The notes: generated by a model not told the origin, from the letters alone. A stretch of DNA of 6,033 nucleotides from Peptococcaceae bacterium (GCA_031264885.1 JAISDM010000247.1:1-6033); one strand, 5' to 3'; shown: positions 1 to 5,785, counted from the first letter of the stretch. Translations and numbers: made by a program.

Positions 1-9
1 GGGACAAGC

Positions 10-42
10 CCGGAATGACAAAACAGGGGGCCGGAATGACAA
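10..42. repeat. Direct repeat of a 12-mer, two copies
   Basis: CCGGAATGACAA occurs at 10-21 and again at 31-42, a 21-base offset, separated by a short G-rich spacer. Sequences built around CCGGAATGAC are typical of dispersed intergenic repeats in many bacteria, so this is probably the edge of such an element running in from the left. The identity of the family is inferred, not shown. Confidence 0.5.
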
Positions 43-67
43 GATATGATCGTTTCTGGACGGTCCC

Positions 68-86
68 GGGCGGCAGGATGCCGCCC
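68..86. repeat. GC-rich palindrome, REP-like
   Basis: GGGCGGCA (68-75) and TGCCGCCC (79-86) form a perfect 8-bp stem around a 3-base loop. No T-run follows on either strand, so it does not look like an intrinsic terminator. A short GC-only hairpin next to a duplicated 12-mer fits a dispersed REP-like intergenic repeat. Confidence 0.55.
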
Positions 87-161
87 CTACGGTATAGGTA
101 TCCCCTGTGAACAGTAACAAAAGAACAGCGATCACGGGTTTTTGAACTTGCGTTGCGTATC

Positions 162-278
162 ATGCCATCGGAACCGCCAGAACCGGAAGACTTGGAAGCC
201 ATTGAAGAAGGTGAAGAAGAAGATTTCTCATTCACATCAGCCAAAGAAATTGCCGATTATTTTGGAATCGCGGAATAA
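162..278 (+). CDS. Short acidic open frame, 38 aa, possible gene remnant
   Basis: I do not recognise this. The frame runs from ATG at 162 to TAA at 276-278 and encodes a 38-residue, strongly acidic peptide: Pro/Glu-rich at residues 3-10, Glu/Asp-rich to about residue 21, then a segment ending YFGIAE. The frame is also open upstream to the TGA at 108-110, with only a TTG (153) as another possible start, and there is no Shine-Dalgarno sequence before the ATG. This looks like the C-terminal remnant of a longer gene rather than a working small gene. Acidic tails of this style occur at the ends of some PHD/RelB-type antitoxins, but that comparison is weak and no toxin is adjacent. The bidirectional terminator at 350-400 could end a transcript from here. 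Confidence 0.25.
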   Translation: MPSEPPEPEDLEAIEEGEEEDFSFTSAKEIADYFGIAE

Positions 279-312
279 CCCATGACCCGCTCAAGGATCA
301 AAAAACGGACAG

Positions 313-334
313 TAGTCCCCAAATAGTCCCCAAA
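313..334. repeat. Tandem repeat, 2 x 11 bp
   Basis: TAGTCCCCAAA is repeated perfectly and without a gap at 313-323 and 324-334. It contains an in-frame TAG and does not belong to a recognisable coding sequence. Short direct repeats near the 3' end of ssrA can be arm-type integrase sites, but two copies are too few to claim this. Confidence 0.6.
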
Positions 335-349
335 ACGGCAAAACAGACG

Positions 350-400
350 AAAAAAACCTTGATACGAACGGCAGTTTTCCCTGTCGTATCAAGGTTTTTT
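350..400 (-). terminator. Strong intrinsic terminator of ssrA, likely bidirectional
   Basis: The arms 351-367 and 384-400 are a perfect 17-bp inverted repeat around a 16-base loop. Read on the minus strand, the stem ends in a run of seven T, 13 bases past the CCA end of the tmRNA, so it fits as its terminator. On the plus strand the same stem ends in TTTTTT followed by ATTTTT, so it should also stop transcripts arriving from the left. Confidence 0.9.
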
Positions 401-412
401 ATTTTTGGTAAT

Positions 413-759
413 TGGTGGAGGTGAGGGGAGTCGAACCCCTGTCCGAAAGAACAGCCACGGAAGATTCTACGAACGTAGTCCGCGATTTGAATCTCGCTTC
501 CGGAACCCCCACAGACAAGGTTTCCTTCCGCCAGCTTCTAAAAGTCCCCTCAGGCTACGAAGCGATCACCTGAGAGCAGCCTGCTGATTGTCCCCCATTC
601 CCTCACCGCAGGCACAGAAGGATGGAGGTCAACTGCAATTAAGCAGCTAAAGCGTATTGATTATTGGCAATTATTGGTTTTGCGCCTTTTTTACGGGCTG
701 GCGCCAACCCGGTCCGCCTCTTCCGCCACCGCATCCCCCGTCGAAACCAGTACACCCCC
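413..759 (-). ncRNA. ssrA: Transfer-messenger RNA (tmRNA), one-piece
   Basis: tmRNA rescues ribosomes stalled on broken mRNAs: it enters as an alanine-charged tRNA mimic with SmpB, then serves as the template for a degradation tag. The gene is complete, 347 nt. The 5' end GGGGGTG (759-753) pairs with CACCTCC before the encoded ACCA (416-413) in a 7-bp acceptor stem with one G-U pair. The T arm, a 5-bp stem with loop TTCGACT, lies at 424-440. The conserved TTTCGACGG near the 5' end is at 746-738. The tag frame starts with a GCC resume codon at 668-666, after a GTAAAAA segment and an A-rich stretch resembling those upstream of the E. coli resume codon. It ends with TAA at 641-639, giving ANNQYALAA. 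An open frame on the opposite strand (405-587) is the familiar false gene seen antisense to tmRNAs. Confidence 0.97.
639..668 (-). other. tmRNA tag-peptide reading frame (ANNQYALAA)
   Basis: Within ssrA, codons GCC-AAT-AAT-CAA-TAC-GCT-TTA-GCT-GCT-TAA encode ANNQYALAA. The C-terminal ALAA is the conserved degron recognised by ClpXP-type proteases in other bacteria. The resume codon was placed by alignment by eye with the E. coli tmRNA (ATAGTC before the resume GCA there, ATAATT before GCC here). It could be shifted if that alignment is wrong, but the C-terminal end is secure. Confidence 0.85.
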
Positions 760-771
760 GTGGCAAATGTT

Positions 772-800
772 ATTGTATCATCATCTCATGTGAACCGCAA
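772..800 (-). promoter_or_regulatory. Predicted sigma-A promoter of ssrA
   Basis: On the minus strand, TTGCGG (800-795) and TACAAT (777-772) are separated by exactly 17 bases. The -10 matches consensus at 5 of 6 positions; the -35 keeps the TTG. Transcription would begin near 765, leaving about six bases to be removed from the tmRNA 5' end, consistent with the RNase P processing known for tmRNA. Confidence 0.7.
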
Positions 801-820
801 GAGACAAATTTTCGTCCTTA

Positions 821-849
821 TTGCCAAATTTGCCGAAACATGCTATATT
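821..849 (+). promoter_or_regulatory. Predicted sigma-A promoter of the TrxB-like gene
   Basis: TTGCCA (821-826, 5 of 6 to consensus) and TATATT (844-849, 5 of 6) are separated by 17 bases. A TG one base before the -10 makes it an extended -10. The start would fall near 856, giving a leader of about 39 nt. The -35 overlaps the perfect 8-bp palindrome CAAATTTG (825-832), which could be an operator half-site, though that is speculative. Confidence 0.7.
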
Positions 850-894
850 ATGGTCATTATCGGGCGCGGAGCGGCGCCTAAAGGGAGTTTGCGC

Positions 895-1743
895 ATGGTT
901 GACATTGCGATTATCGGCGGCGGGCCGGCGGCCTTCTCCGCGGCCATTACCGCGAGACAGAGGAACAAAGCCGTCTTGGTGTGCAAGAGTTTTGCCGCGG
1001 GCGGATGGCTCCACAAAGCCGAAAGGGTGGATAATTATCCCGGCCTTATCGGGGTGAGGGGCGCCGAAATATTGGATCTGTTTGAGCGGCAGAGCGCCGG
1101 TATGGGCGCGCGGATCCAAAGCGGAACGGTGCGTCAGATTCTAAAAACGGAACAGGGATTTATGCTGCTGGCGCAGGATGAAGTGGTGGAGGCGAAGGCT
1201 GTGATCATCGCCACAGGAGCGGCCCAGCCCAAGACCCTTGAGAACGAAGACGCCCTGCTGGGCAAGGGCGTCAGTTATTGCGGCACCTGTGACGGGATGT
1301 TTTATAAAGGCAAGCGCGTGGCTGTTCTGGCTTATTCCGTACATGCCCTGCCCGAGACCCGCTTCCTGGCTTCTTTGGCGGAGGAAGTGGTGTACATCAC
1401 CCCGAATTCGGAGCTGGCGCGGGGATTGGATGATAAAGTCACCGTGCTTCAGGAGACCCCGGTCAAAATCATCGGGCAAAACAGGGTGGAAGGCGTGGCG
1501 ACCGATCAGAGCGAGATCCCGGTGAGCGGGGTGTTTATCTTTCGGGACGCGATGGCGTACCATACCTTGATTCCCGATGTGTACACCGAGAACCGTTTTA
1601 TCAAGGTCAGCCGCCATATGGAAACCAATGTGGACGGGCTTTACGCCGCCGGCGACTGCACCGGCAGACCGTTTCAGGTGGCGAAGGCCGTGGGCGAAGG
1701 CAATGTGGCCGCCGTTTCCGCCTCGGATTATCTGGACGGCTAA
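895..1743 (+). CDS. TrxB-like flavoprotein lacking NADPH motifs; FFTR-type thioredoxin reductase candidate
   Basis: Predicted cytosolic FAD disulfide reductase of 282 residues. Visible motifs in order: the N-terminal dinucleotide fold IIGGGPAA (6-13); ATG in VIIATGA (103-109); the redox pair CGTC followed by DGMFY (129-137); and the C-terminal FAD signature GD-(6)-Q-(3)-A (253-265). Canonical NADPH-dependent TrxB has a second glycine-rich motif (GGGxSA) and a basic HRRxxxR motif after the CxxC. Here those stretches read VAVLAYSVHA and VVYITPNSEL, so both are absent. The protein is also shorter than usual TrxB (a little over 300 residues). This matches the known family of ferredoxin-dependent flavin thioredoxin reductases of clostridia, which reduce thioredoxin without pyridine nucleotide. 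Assignment to that family is inference. The start at 895 was chosen for AAAGGGAG seven bases upstream and because the Rossmann fold begins at residue 3; the frame is open back to 664 but overlaps ssrA. It appears monocistronic. Confidence 0.88.
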   Translation: MVDIAIIGGGPAAFSAAITARQRNKAVLVCKSFAAGGWLHKAERVDNYPGLIGVRGAEILDLFERQSAGMGARIQSGTVRQILKTEQGFMLLAQDEVVEAKAVIIATGAAQPKTLENEDALLGKGVSYCGTCDGMFYKGKRVAVLAYSVHALPETRFLASLAEEVVYITPNSELARGLDDKVTVLQETPVKIIGQNRVEGVATDQSEIPVSGVFIFRDAMAYHTLIPDVYTENRFIKVSRHMETNVDGLYAAGDCTGRPFQVAKAVGEGNVAAVSASDYLDG

Positions 1744-1774
1744 GGATCGCGGATCGCGGTTTAACGGCCGCGGA

Positions 1775-2518
1775 TCATGACTTGTCGGCGGAAGGCGCGG
1801 GGGTCGGGTCGGTGGCCGGAGGGACGTATTCTTTCATGAAATAAAAGTAAGGAACTGAGCTGACGGCGGGGATTTCCAGGTCTTCTTTCTTTTCCAGACG
1901 CGGGTAAGTTTTGAAATAAGCCAAATTATCGATGATGCCTCCCGGCAGGGTCAGCCCTTTCTCCAGATTGTTGGCGTTTCCGATCGCGTTAATGATCAGG
2001 GGATAGGGGATTCTTATGTTGTTGACCGTGATATGGACGGCGTCATTTTCTTTCTCATAGAATATATAGGCGTCCGCGGTGATCCTCTGGCCGCCTATGG
2101 CGATGGCTTCGGCGCCGGCGGCCCAAAGCTCGTTGACGACCTTGGAAATATCCCCATAAAAGAGGGACGAGTATGGCTGGAACGTAATTTCCAGGCCGGG
2201 CCCGCGAACCGGTTTGGAACCGTTGACAATGTCCAGTTTGTTTAATTCCGCGGACAGAGACTGAAACAGCGCCTGGTCGTCCTGGGTGTCGTCCTGATGC
2301 GTGATGAGCTGCCGGGACAGATCGTTGACTTCCAGGTTGAGCTTCTGCCGTTTGTCTGTCAAATCCCGGATCATGGCAATGAGATTCTCGGGGCGCTGCA
2401 CATACAGGGACCGTTCTTTGGTGTCCATGGATTTGAACTGAACCGACAAAAGGACGCCCAAACAGATCAGAACGGCGGTTAAGCTTAAACACAGAGTGAA
2501 TCCCTGACTTCTTTTCAT
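1775..2518 (-). CDS. DUF881 family membrane-anchored protein (second copy)
   Basis: A 247-residue protein with one N-terminal membrane segment (about 8-27), a predicted coiled coil (about 45-98) and an extracytoplasmic DUF881 domain. The domain shows GPGLEITF (106-113), then NELWAAGAEAIAIGGQRI (129-146), NNIRI (166-170) and NAIG (177-180). It ends in a Pro-rich tail (PPATDPTPAPSADKS, 233-247). DUF881 proteins (relatives of Bacillus YlxW/YlxX) sit near division genes, but their function is not established. The start at 2518 is chosen over the in-frame ATG at 2533: GGAGG (2531-2527) lies 8 bases before it, and its ATG overlaps the TGA of the preceding gene as ATGA, suggesting translational coupling. 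It is the last gene of a three-gene operon and converges on the flavoprotein gene. Confidence 0.9.
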   Translation of the reverse strand: MKRSQGFTLCLSLTAVLICLGVLLSVQFKSMDTKERSLYVQRPENLIAMIRDLTDKRQKLNLEVNDLSRQLITHQDDTQDDQALFQSLSAELNKLDIVNGSKPVRGPGLEITFQPYSSLFYGDISKVVNELWAAGAEAIAIGGQRITADAYIFYEKENDAVHITVNNIRIPYPLIINAIGNANNLEKGLTLPGGIIDNLAYFKTYPRLEKKEDLEIPAVSSVPYFYFMKEYVPPATDPTPAPSADKS

Positions 2519-2865
2519 GAACGGTTCCTCCATTTGTCAATCAATAAATGCCGGATTCTGGCGATGTTATCAAAAAGCCTGACGCCAAAGGCGAAAACGG
2601 CCGCCATATAAAGGTCGATGGCCAGGCGGTCTCCCAAATAAGCGAGCAAAGCCGCCGCCAGGGCGTTCACAAAAAAACCGCTGATCATTTTGGTGCTGTC
2701 GAAGCGGTCTTCCATCGTGGAACGGATGCCGCCGAACACAGAGTCCAAAGCGGCCAAAATGGCGATGGAAAAATATTTGACATAAGCGGCGGGGACCTCA
2801 ATGGAGATGAAGCCTCCGATTACAAGTCCAATCAACAGCCCGACAATTGGAAGAATAGCCCACAT
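2515..2865 (-). CDS. sbp: Small basic family membrane protein (Sbp, DUF1290)
   Basis: A 116-residue polytopic membrane protein with hydrophobic segments at roughly 3-20, 31-47, 60-78 and 84-98. The family hallmarks are ALDSVFGGIRS (39-49) and the long conserved block from GFFVNALAA (63-71) through LGDRLAIDLY (77-86) to FAFGVRLFDNIA (91-102), ending in a basic tail. In Bacillus subtilis the related sbp lies with ylxW/ylxX just upstream of ftsA-ftsZ; its molecular role is unknown. The start at 2865 (MWAILPIVGL) matches the beginning of that family. An in-frame ATG at 2892 lies inside the upstream gene and would add nine non-conserved residues. The ribosome binding site GGAGG (2881-2877) sits within the last codons of the upstream DUF881 gene, 11 bases before the ATG. 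Only 4 bases separate the upstream stop from this start. Confidence 0.93.
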   Translation of the reverse strand: MWAILPIVGLLIGLVIGGFISIEVPAAYVKYFSIAILAALDSVFGGIRSTMEDRFDSTKMISGFFVNALAAALLAYLGDRLAIDLYMAAVFAFGVRLFDNIARIRHLLIDKWRNRS

Positions 2866-2869
2866 ATGA

Positions 2870-3577
2870 TTACAGACCTCCGAGTTTGGCATATTGGAAT
2901 TGTAAGTCGCCTTTGTAGGCGGGGAGGATCAACTCGTCGCTTTCCTCAACATGGACGGGATAGTTGGATGAACGTAAGACGGCCAATTCTCCGTAATTGA
3001 CCATATTGATCATGAGAGAAGGGCTGCCGATGGCGTGAATTTCAAAGGGCGGCGCGATGCGTGTGGTATTGACCAGAATCACATTGCCCACGCACCGGAT
3101 CTCGGAAGTGGTGATCAAACGCTGTCCGTTGACCGTGATGGCCTCCGCCCCCGCCGTTTTTAATTCGTCTACGATGCTCAGAATGTGTTCGAAATGAATG
3201 ATGTAATGCTGCGGATCGTCGTCGGGATTGGCTTTTTGCCCGCTGTGATTGTCGTCCACCGTGATGATCACGCCCGGGCCGGCGACGCTGGTCAGTCCGG
3301 CGTGGATTTGGGCTTCTTTTAATTCCTGCTGCATCAGCTGAAGTTTCTCGATATTGGCTTGATTGTCGAGCTGATTCAGTTCGTTGCGTGTGGATTCGAT
3401 GTAATCCTGCTGAGCGGCGATTTCCGTTTCCAGATTATTGATGGTCGTCGTTAAATTGACCATTCGCTGGCTGACGGGATTGCTCTGCAGGAGGCCGGCG
3501 GGAGACAGGAATTGCAGCGCGAACAGAAGCCCGGTGATTAAACATATGCCGCCTAAGTAAAAATAGGATTGTTTCAT
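2870..3577 (-). CDS. DUF881 family membrane-anchored protein (first copy)
   Basis: A 235-residue protein, first gene of the operon. It has an N-terminal membrane anchor (about 6-24), a coiled coil rich in Leu/Gln/Glu (about 37-92) and a DUF881 domain with GPGVIITV (100-107), DELKTAGAEAITVNGQRL (137-154), NTTRI (170-174) and HAIG (181-184). A polar Asp/Asn-rich insertion (108-122) is absent from the second copy. The start has GGAG seven bases upstream and lies about 33 bases from the predicted transcription start. The topology suggests a single-pass protein with its domain outside the membrane; the function is not known for the family. The two DUF881 copies in this operon align by eye only in the core motifs, so they are old paralogs rather than a recent duplication. 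Confidence 0.9.
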   Translation of the reverse strand: MKQSYFYLGGICLITGLLFALQFLSPAGLLQSNPVSQRMVNLTTTINNLETEIAAQQDYIESTRNELNQLDNQANIEKLQLMQQELKEAQIHAGLTSVAGPGVIITVDDNHSGQKANPDDDPQHYIIHFEHILSIVDELKTAGAEAITVNGQRLITTSEIRCVGNVILVNTTRIAPPFEIHAIGSPSLMINMVNYGELAVLRSSNYPVHVEESDELILPAYKGDLQFQYAKLGGL

Positions 3578-3616
3578 GAATACGCTCCGTGTTTTTTAAT
3601 TTCAAAACTTATTTCT

Positions 3617-3625
3617 ATTATAGCA
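3617..3625 (-). promoter_or_regulatory. Extended -10 promoter of the DUF881-sbp-DUF881 operon
   Basis: On the minus strand TGCTATAAT (3625-3617) is a perfect -10 with the extended TG. The -35 position, about 17 bases upstream, has only TTATGT, a poor match, which the extended -10 could compensate. Transcription would start near 3610. The whole spacer between the divergent operons (3578-3716) is strikingly AT-rich in its middle; I found no equally clear promoter for cdaA. The best plus-strand candidate is GATAAT at 3684-3689, without a good -35. Confidence 0.65.
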
Positions 3626-3716
3626 TAAGAGAATAAAAAACATAAATAATTTAAAAAGGAATATGTCGCGGAATCGTCGAATTGATAATCTACTGTGATG
3701 AAGGGAGTTTGAACCG

Positions 3717-4523
3717 ATGCTGGCCAGGTTTTTGGAATTGCTCAGTCCGGCAAACCTGTTGGATATCGCGATTGTATCCTATTTCGTGTATAAGGCCATT
3801 ATTTGGATTAAGGGGACCCGGGCGGTTCAGCTGCTGAAGGGCGTTTTTGTGTTGGTGCTGGCCGCGCTGATCAGCAGCTGGCTGAAGATGACCACCGTGA
3901 GCTGGCTCCTCGCTCAACTGCAGACGATGCTGATGGTCGCCTTGCCGGTTGTGTTTCAGCCTGAGCTGCGCCGGCTTTTGGAGCAAATCGGACGCGGAGG
4001 GATTTTTGCCTATCAGGGACTCTTGAACCGTGAGGCGTTGGACCGGTTTAACAGAGAAATGCTGCGCGCGGTGAGTGTGCTGTCGAGAAACAGCACCGGG
4101 GCGCTGATCATTCTCGAACGGGAAATCGGGCTGAATAATTATATCGAGACGGGGATTACCGTGGACGGTCTGATGACCACAGAACTGCTGGTCAATATTT
4201 TTGTGCCGAAGGCGCCTCTGCATGACGGGGCCGTCGTCATTCGAGGAGACCGGGTGGTCGCCGCGGGCTGCTTTCTGCCGCTTACGGAGAACCCCAATAT
4301 CAGCAAGGAATTGGGGACGAGGCACAGGGCCGCCTTTGGGGTGACGGAACTGTCGGACGCGACCGCGATTGTCGTCTCCGAGGAAACGGGTGTGATCAGC
4401 GTCGTGCGGGAAGGCAAAATGACCCGGTACCTGGATGAGGAGTCCTTGAAGGCCATTCTCCTGGAAACGCTGTCGGCAAAACGGGTAAAACCTTTGTCTT
4501 TTTTCGCTTTGTGGAGGTCATGA
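3717..4523 (+). CDS. cdaA: Membrane diadenylate cyclase CdaA
   Basis: Makes cyclic di-AMP from two ATP, releasing two pyrophosphates. In Bacillota, c-di-AMP controls potassium and osmolyte transport and cell-wall homeostasis. The 268-residue protein has three N-terminal membrane helices (about 14-31, 36-55, 61-80), then a DAC (DisA_N) domain: the STGALIILER block (126-135), the catalytic DGA motif in LHDGAVVI (168-175) and the RHRAA motif (202-206) followed by FGVTE. All key active-site motifs seem intact and the length is normal for the family. The start is ATG at 3717 with AAGGGAG nine bases upstream. cdaR begins 3 bases after the stop, so they are surely co-transcribed. CdaA is known to be modulated by CdaR and GlmM; glmM is not seen in this window. 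Confidence 0.97.
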   Translation: MLARFLELLSPANLLDIAIVSYFVYKAIIWIKGTRAVQLLKGVFVLVLAALISSWLKMTTVSWLLAQLQTMLMVALPVVFQPELRRLLEQIGRGGIFAYQGLLNREALDRFNREMLRAVSVLSRNSTGALIILEREIGLNNYIETGITVDGLMTTELLVNIFVPKAPLHDGAVVIRGDRVVAAGCFLPLTENPNISKELGTRHRAAFGVTELSDATAIVVSEETGVISVVREGKMTRYLDEESLKAILLETLSAKRVKPLSFFALWRS

Positions 4524-4529
4524 TCTGTG
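4513..4529 (+). promoter_or_regulatory. Ribosome binding site that fixes the GTG start of cdaR
   Basis: GGAGGT (4513-4518) lies inside the last codons of cdaA, 8 bases before the GTG at 4527. An ATG at 4520 is too close to it and opens a different frame that stops after 13 codons, so GTG is the start used. The arrangement suggests translational coupling of cdaR to cdaA. Confidence 0.85.
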
Positions 4530-5735
4530 AGGAATTTTTTCAACGGAAAACTGTTTTATAAATTGCTGTCGGTGGTTTTGGCGGTGTTTTTCTGGTTCTA
4601 TATCAATAATCTGCAGGATCCTATCACCATAAAGACCTATAGGGTTCCTCTGACGCTGACGGATATGAGAGATGGGCTGGTGTTGGATCAGGGACCCGAC
4701 ACTGTGGATGTGCGCGCCGAGGGAGTGTCGTCGGCCATGAATCAATTGACCGCCGCGGATTTCCTGGCTTCCGTGAATTTAAGCGATGCCGGACGGGGCG
4801 CCGCCGTTTACCCGGTTCAGGTGACGCCGCCCGAGGGCGCGCGCTTATTGAACGACAGGCAGCTCAGCGTGGAACTGGTCCTGGATGAGATCAATATGGT
4901 GACCCTGCCGGTTCAAGCGGCGCCCGTCAACGCGCCGCCCTTTGGGTACTCGAATCTGGAGCCTGTGGTGACGCCTTCGGAGGTTCAGGTTCAGGGCCGG
5001 ATGAAAATATTGGAAAAACTGAGCCGGGGGCAGGCTTATTATAATTTGGAGGGGGCGCGTGAGGGCTTCTCGACAGAGGCGCCGGTCACTTTGATCGACG
5101 CGGACGGGGAGGAAGTCCCGGCGGAGAATTTGGTCATTCTGCCCTCTCAGGTACAAATTCAGGTTCCGGTGACGGAAGTGATATCCACGCGGGAAATACC
5201 GGTTCACCTTATGATCAGCGGAATGCTGCAGACGGAATCCCTGATCAGAACCGTCACGATCGAGCCGGAATCGGTCACGGCGACGGGACCTCAGGAGATG
5301 CTGTCGGCGCTGGAAGAAATCAATACGGAGACCATGGATGTTTCGGGTATAATGGCGACGGGGGAGTTCTATATCCCTTTGGCCGTTCCGGAAGGGATTC
5401 AATCGCTGAGCGCGGACGCCGTCCGGGTGTCGGTATCCGTTGAGCCGGTGATGGGAACCAAGAATTTTGAGGATATATCGGTAGAGATCCAGAATGTCCC
5501 CATTGGCGCGTATGTCGCTTATACGGACAATATGATCCGGACGGTGACGGCGAGGGTGGGGGGAACGGTGGACGCGCTTTCCCAGCTTGAAAAAAACGGG
5601 GTAAGGGCTTTCCTGGATTTAACGGATTTGCCGCCGGGCGCGCATACGGTGGGCGTGACGGTTCAGGCGCCGGAGGGATTCACTGTGGAAGAAATCACGC
5701 CGGCTCAGGTTGAAGTGGTTTTGTCGAGGAATTAA
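4527..5735 (+). CDS. cdaR: YbbR-domain protein CdaR, partner of CdaA
   Basis: CdaR is a membrane-anchored extracytoplasmic protein that binds CdaA and tunes c-di-AMP synthesis. The 402-residue protein starts with a short basic stretch (MRNFFNGKLFYK) and one membrane helix (about 12-27, with FFWFYINN). Four YbbR-like repeats follow, roughly 31-119, 121-214, 218-306 and 314-400. The repeats show the expected pattern of a V/IPV-type strand (VPLTL 40-44, LPVQ 127-130, IPVHL 224-228), a V.V.G-type strand (VDVRAEG 60-66, VQVQG 153-157, VTATG 250-254, VTARVGG 340-346) and an L.DL-type turn (NLSD, DLTDLPPG). The number of repeats differs between species. The start codon is GTG, decided by the upstream GGAGGT. 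No U-rich intrinsic terminator follows; the frame beyond its TAA remains open to the window edge. Confidence 0.95.
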   Translation: MRNFFNGKLFYKLLSVVLAVFFWFYINNLQDPITIKTYRVPLTLTDMRDGLVLDQGPDTVDVRAEGVSSAMNQLTAADFLASVNLSDAGRGAAVYPVQVTPPEGARLLNDRQLSVELVLDEINMVTLPVQAAPVNAPPFGYSNLEPVVTPSEVQVQGRMKILEKLSRGQAYYNLEGAREGFSTEAPVTLIDADGEEVPAENLVILPSQVQIQVPVTEVISTREIPVHLMISGMLQTESLIRTVTIEPESVTATGPQEMLSALEEINTETMDVSGIMATGEFYIPLAVPEGIQSLSADAVRVSVSVEPVMGTKNFEDISVEIQNVPIGAYVAYTDNMIRTVTARVGGTVDALSQLEKNGVRAFLDLTDLPPGAHTVGVTVQAPEGFTVEEITPAQVEVVLSRN

Positions 5736-5785
5736 CCGGGAGAACGAATGAGTCTGCGATTCGTAGTTTGGCGCAACTACCCGGT
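5735..5785 (+). other. Nested inverted repeats at the end of cdaR
   Basis: Directly at the cdaR stop, ACCGGG (5735-5740) can pair with CCCGGT (5780-5785). Inside lie ACGAAT/ATTCGT (5744-5749 / 5759-5764) and GTAGTT/AACTAC (5763-5768 / 5775-5780). The two inner hairpins share two bases, and the second shares one base with the outer stem, so not all can form fully at once. The result is a branched or switching structure without a T-run. It may be a processing or attenuation element, or just the edge of a dispersed repeat. Confidence 0.4.

Larger units (their letters stand above)
1..349. other. Gene-poor region beyond the tmRNA 3' end
   Basis: No convincing gene is visible here. The left third is intergenic-type repeat sequence. 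The middle carries one short acidic open frame (162-278), and the right third has a tandem 11-mer followed by an A-rich stretch leading into the terminator at 350-400. The region lies directly beyond the 3' end of ssrA, a common insertion site for phages and integrative elements, so it could be a decayed insertion. I see no integrase and no second copy of the tmRNA 3' end to prove that. Confidence 0.5.

Noticed and set aside
405..587. Plus-strand open frame with GEGSRTPV near its start
   Set aside because: It is antisense to the 3' part of tmRNA; this peptide pattern is a well-known false gene created by the tmRNA T arm.
664..894. N-terminal extension of the flavoprotein frame from ATG 664
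   Set aside because: It overlaps the ssrA gene and both promoters, has no good ribosome binding site, and the FAD fold begins right after ATG 895.
1744..1774. Hairpin between the convergent stops (CGCGG / CCGCG)
   Set aside because: Only 5 bp with an 8-base loop and no T-run on either strand; too weak to call a terminator, although GGATCGC is repeated in tandem here.
2519..2533. Alternative ATG at 2533 for the second DUF881 gene
   Set aside because: The GGAGG is located inside those extra codons; the ATG at 2518 has ideal spacing and an ATGA overlap.
2866..2892. Alternative ATG at 2892 for sbp
   Set aside because: The family begins at the MW... start, and the ribosome binding site lies downstream of this ATG.
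2548..3000. Plus-strand 150-codon open frame opposite sbp and the first DUF881 gene
   Set aside because: It crosses two well-supported genes antisense and has no motif.
3690..4325. Minus-strand 211-codon open frame opposite cdaA
   Set aside because: Shadow of cdaA: composition is His/Gln/Arg-rich with no recognisable motif.
4845..5402. Minus-strand 185-codon open frame opposite cdaR
   Set aside because: Arg/Asn/Leu-rich shadow of cdaR with no domain.
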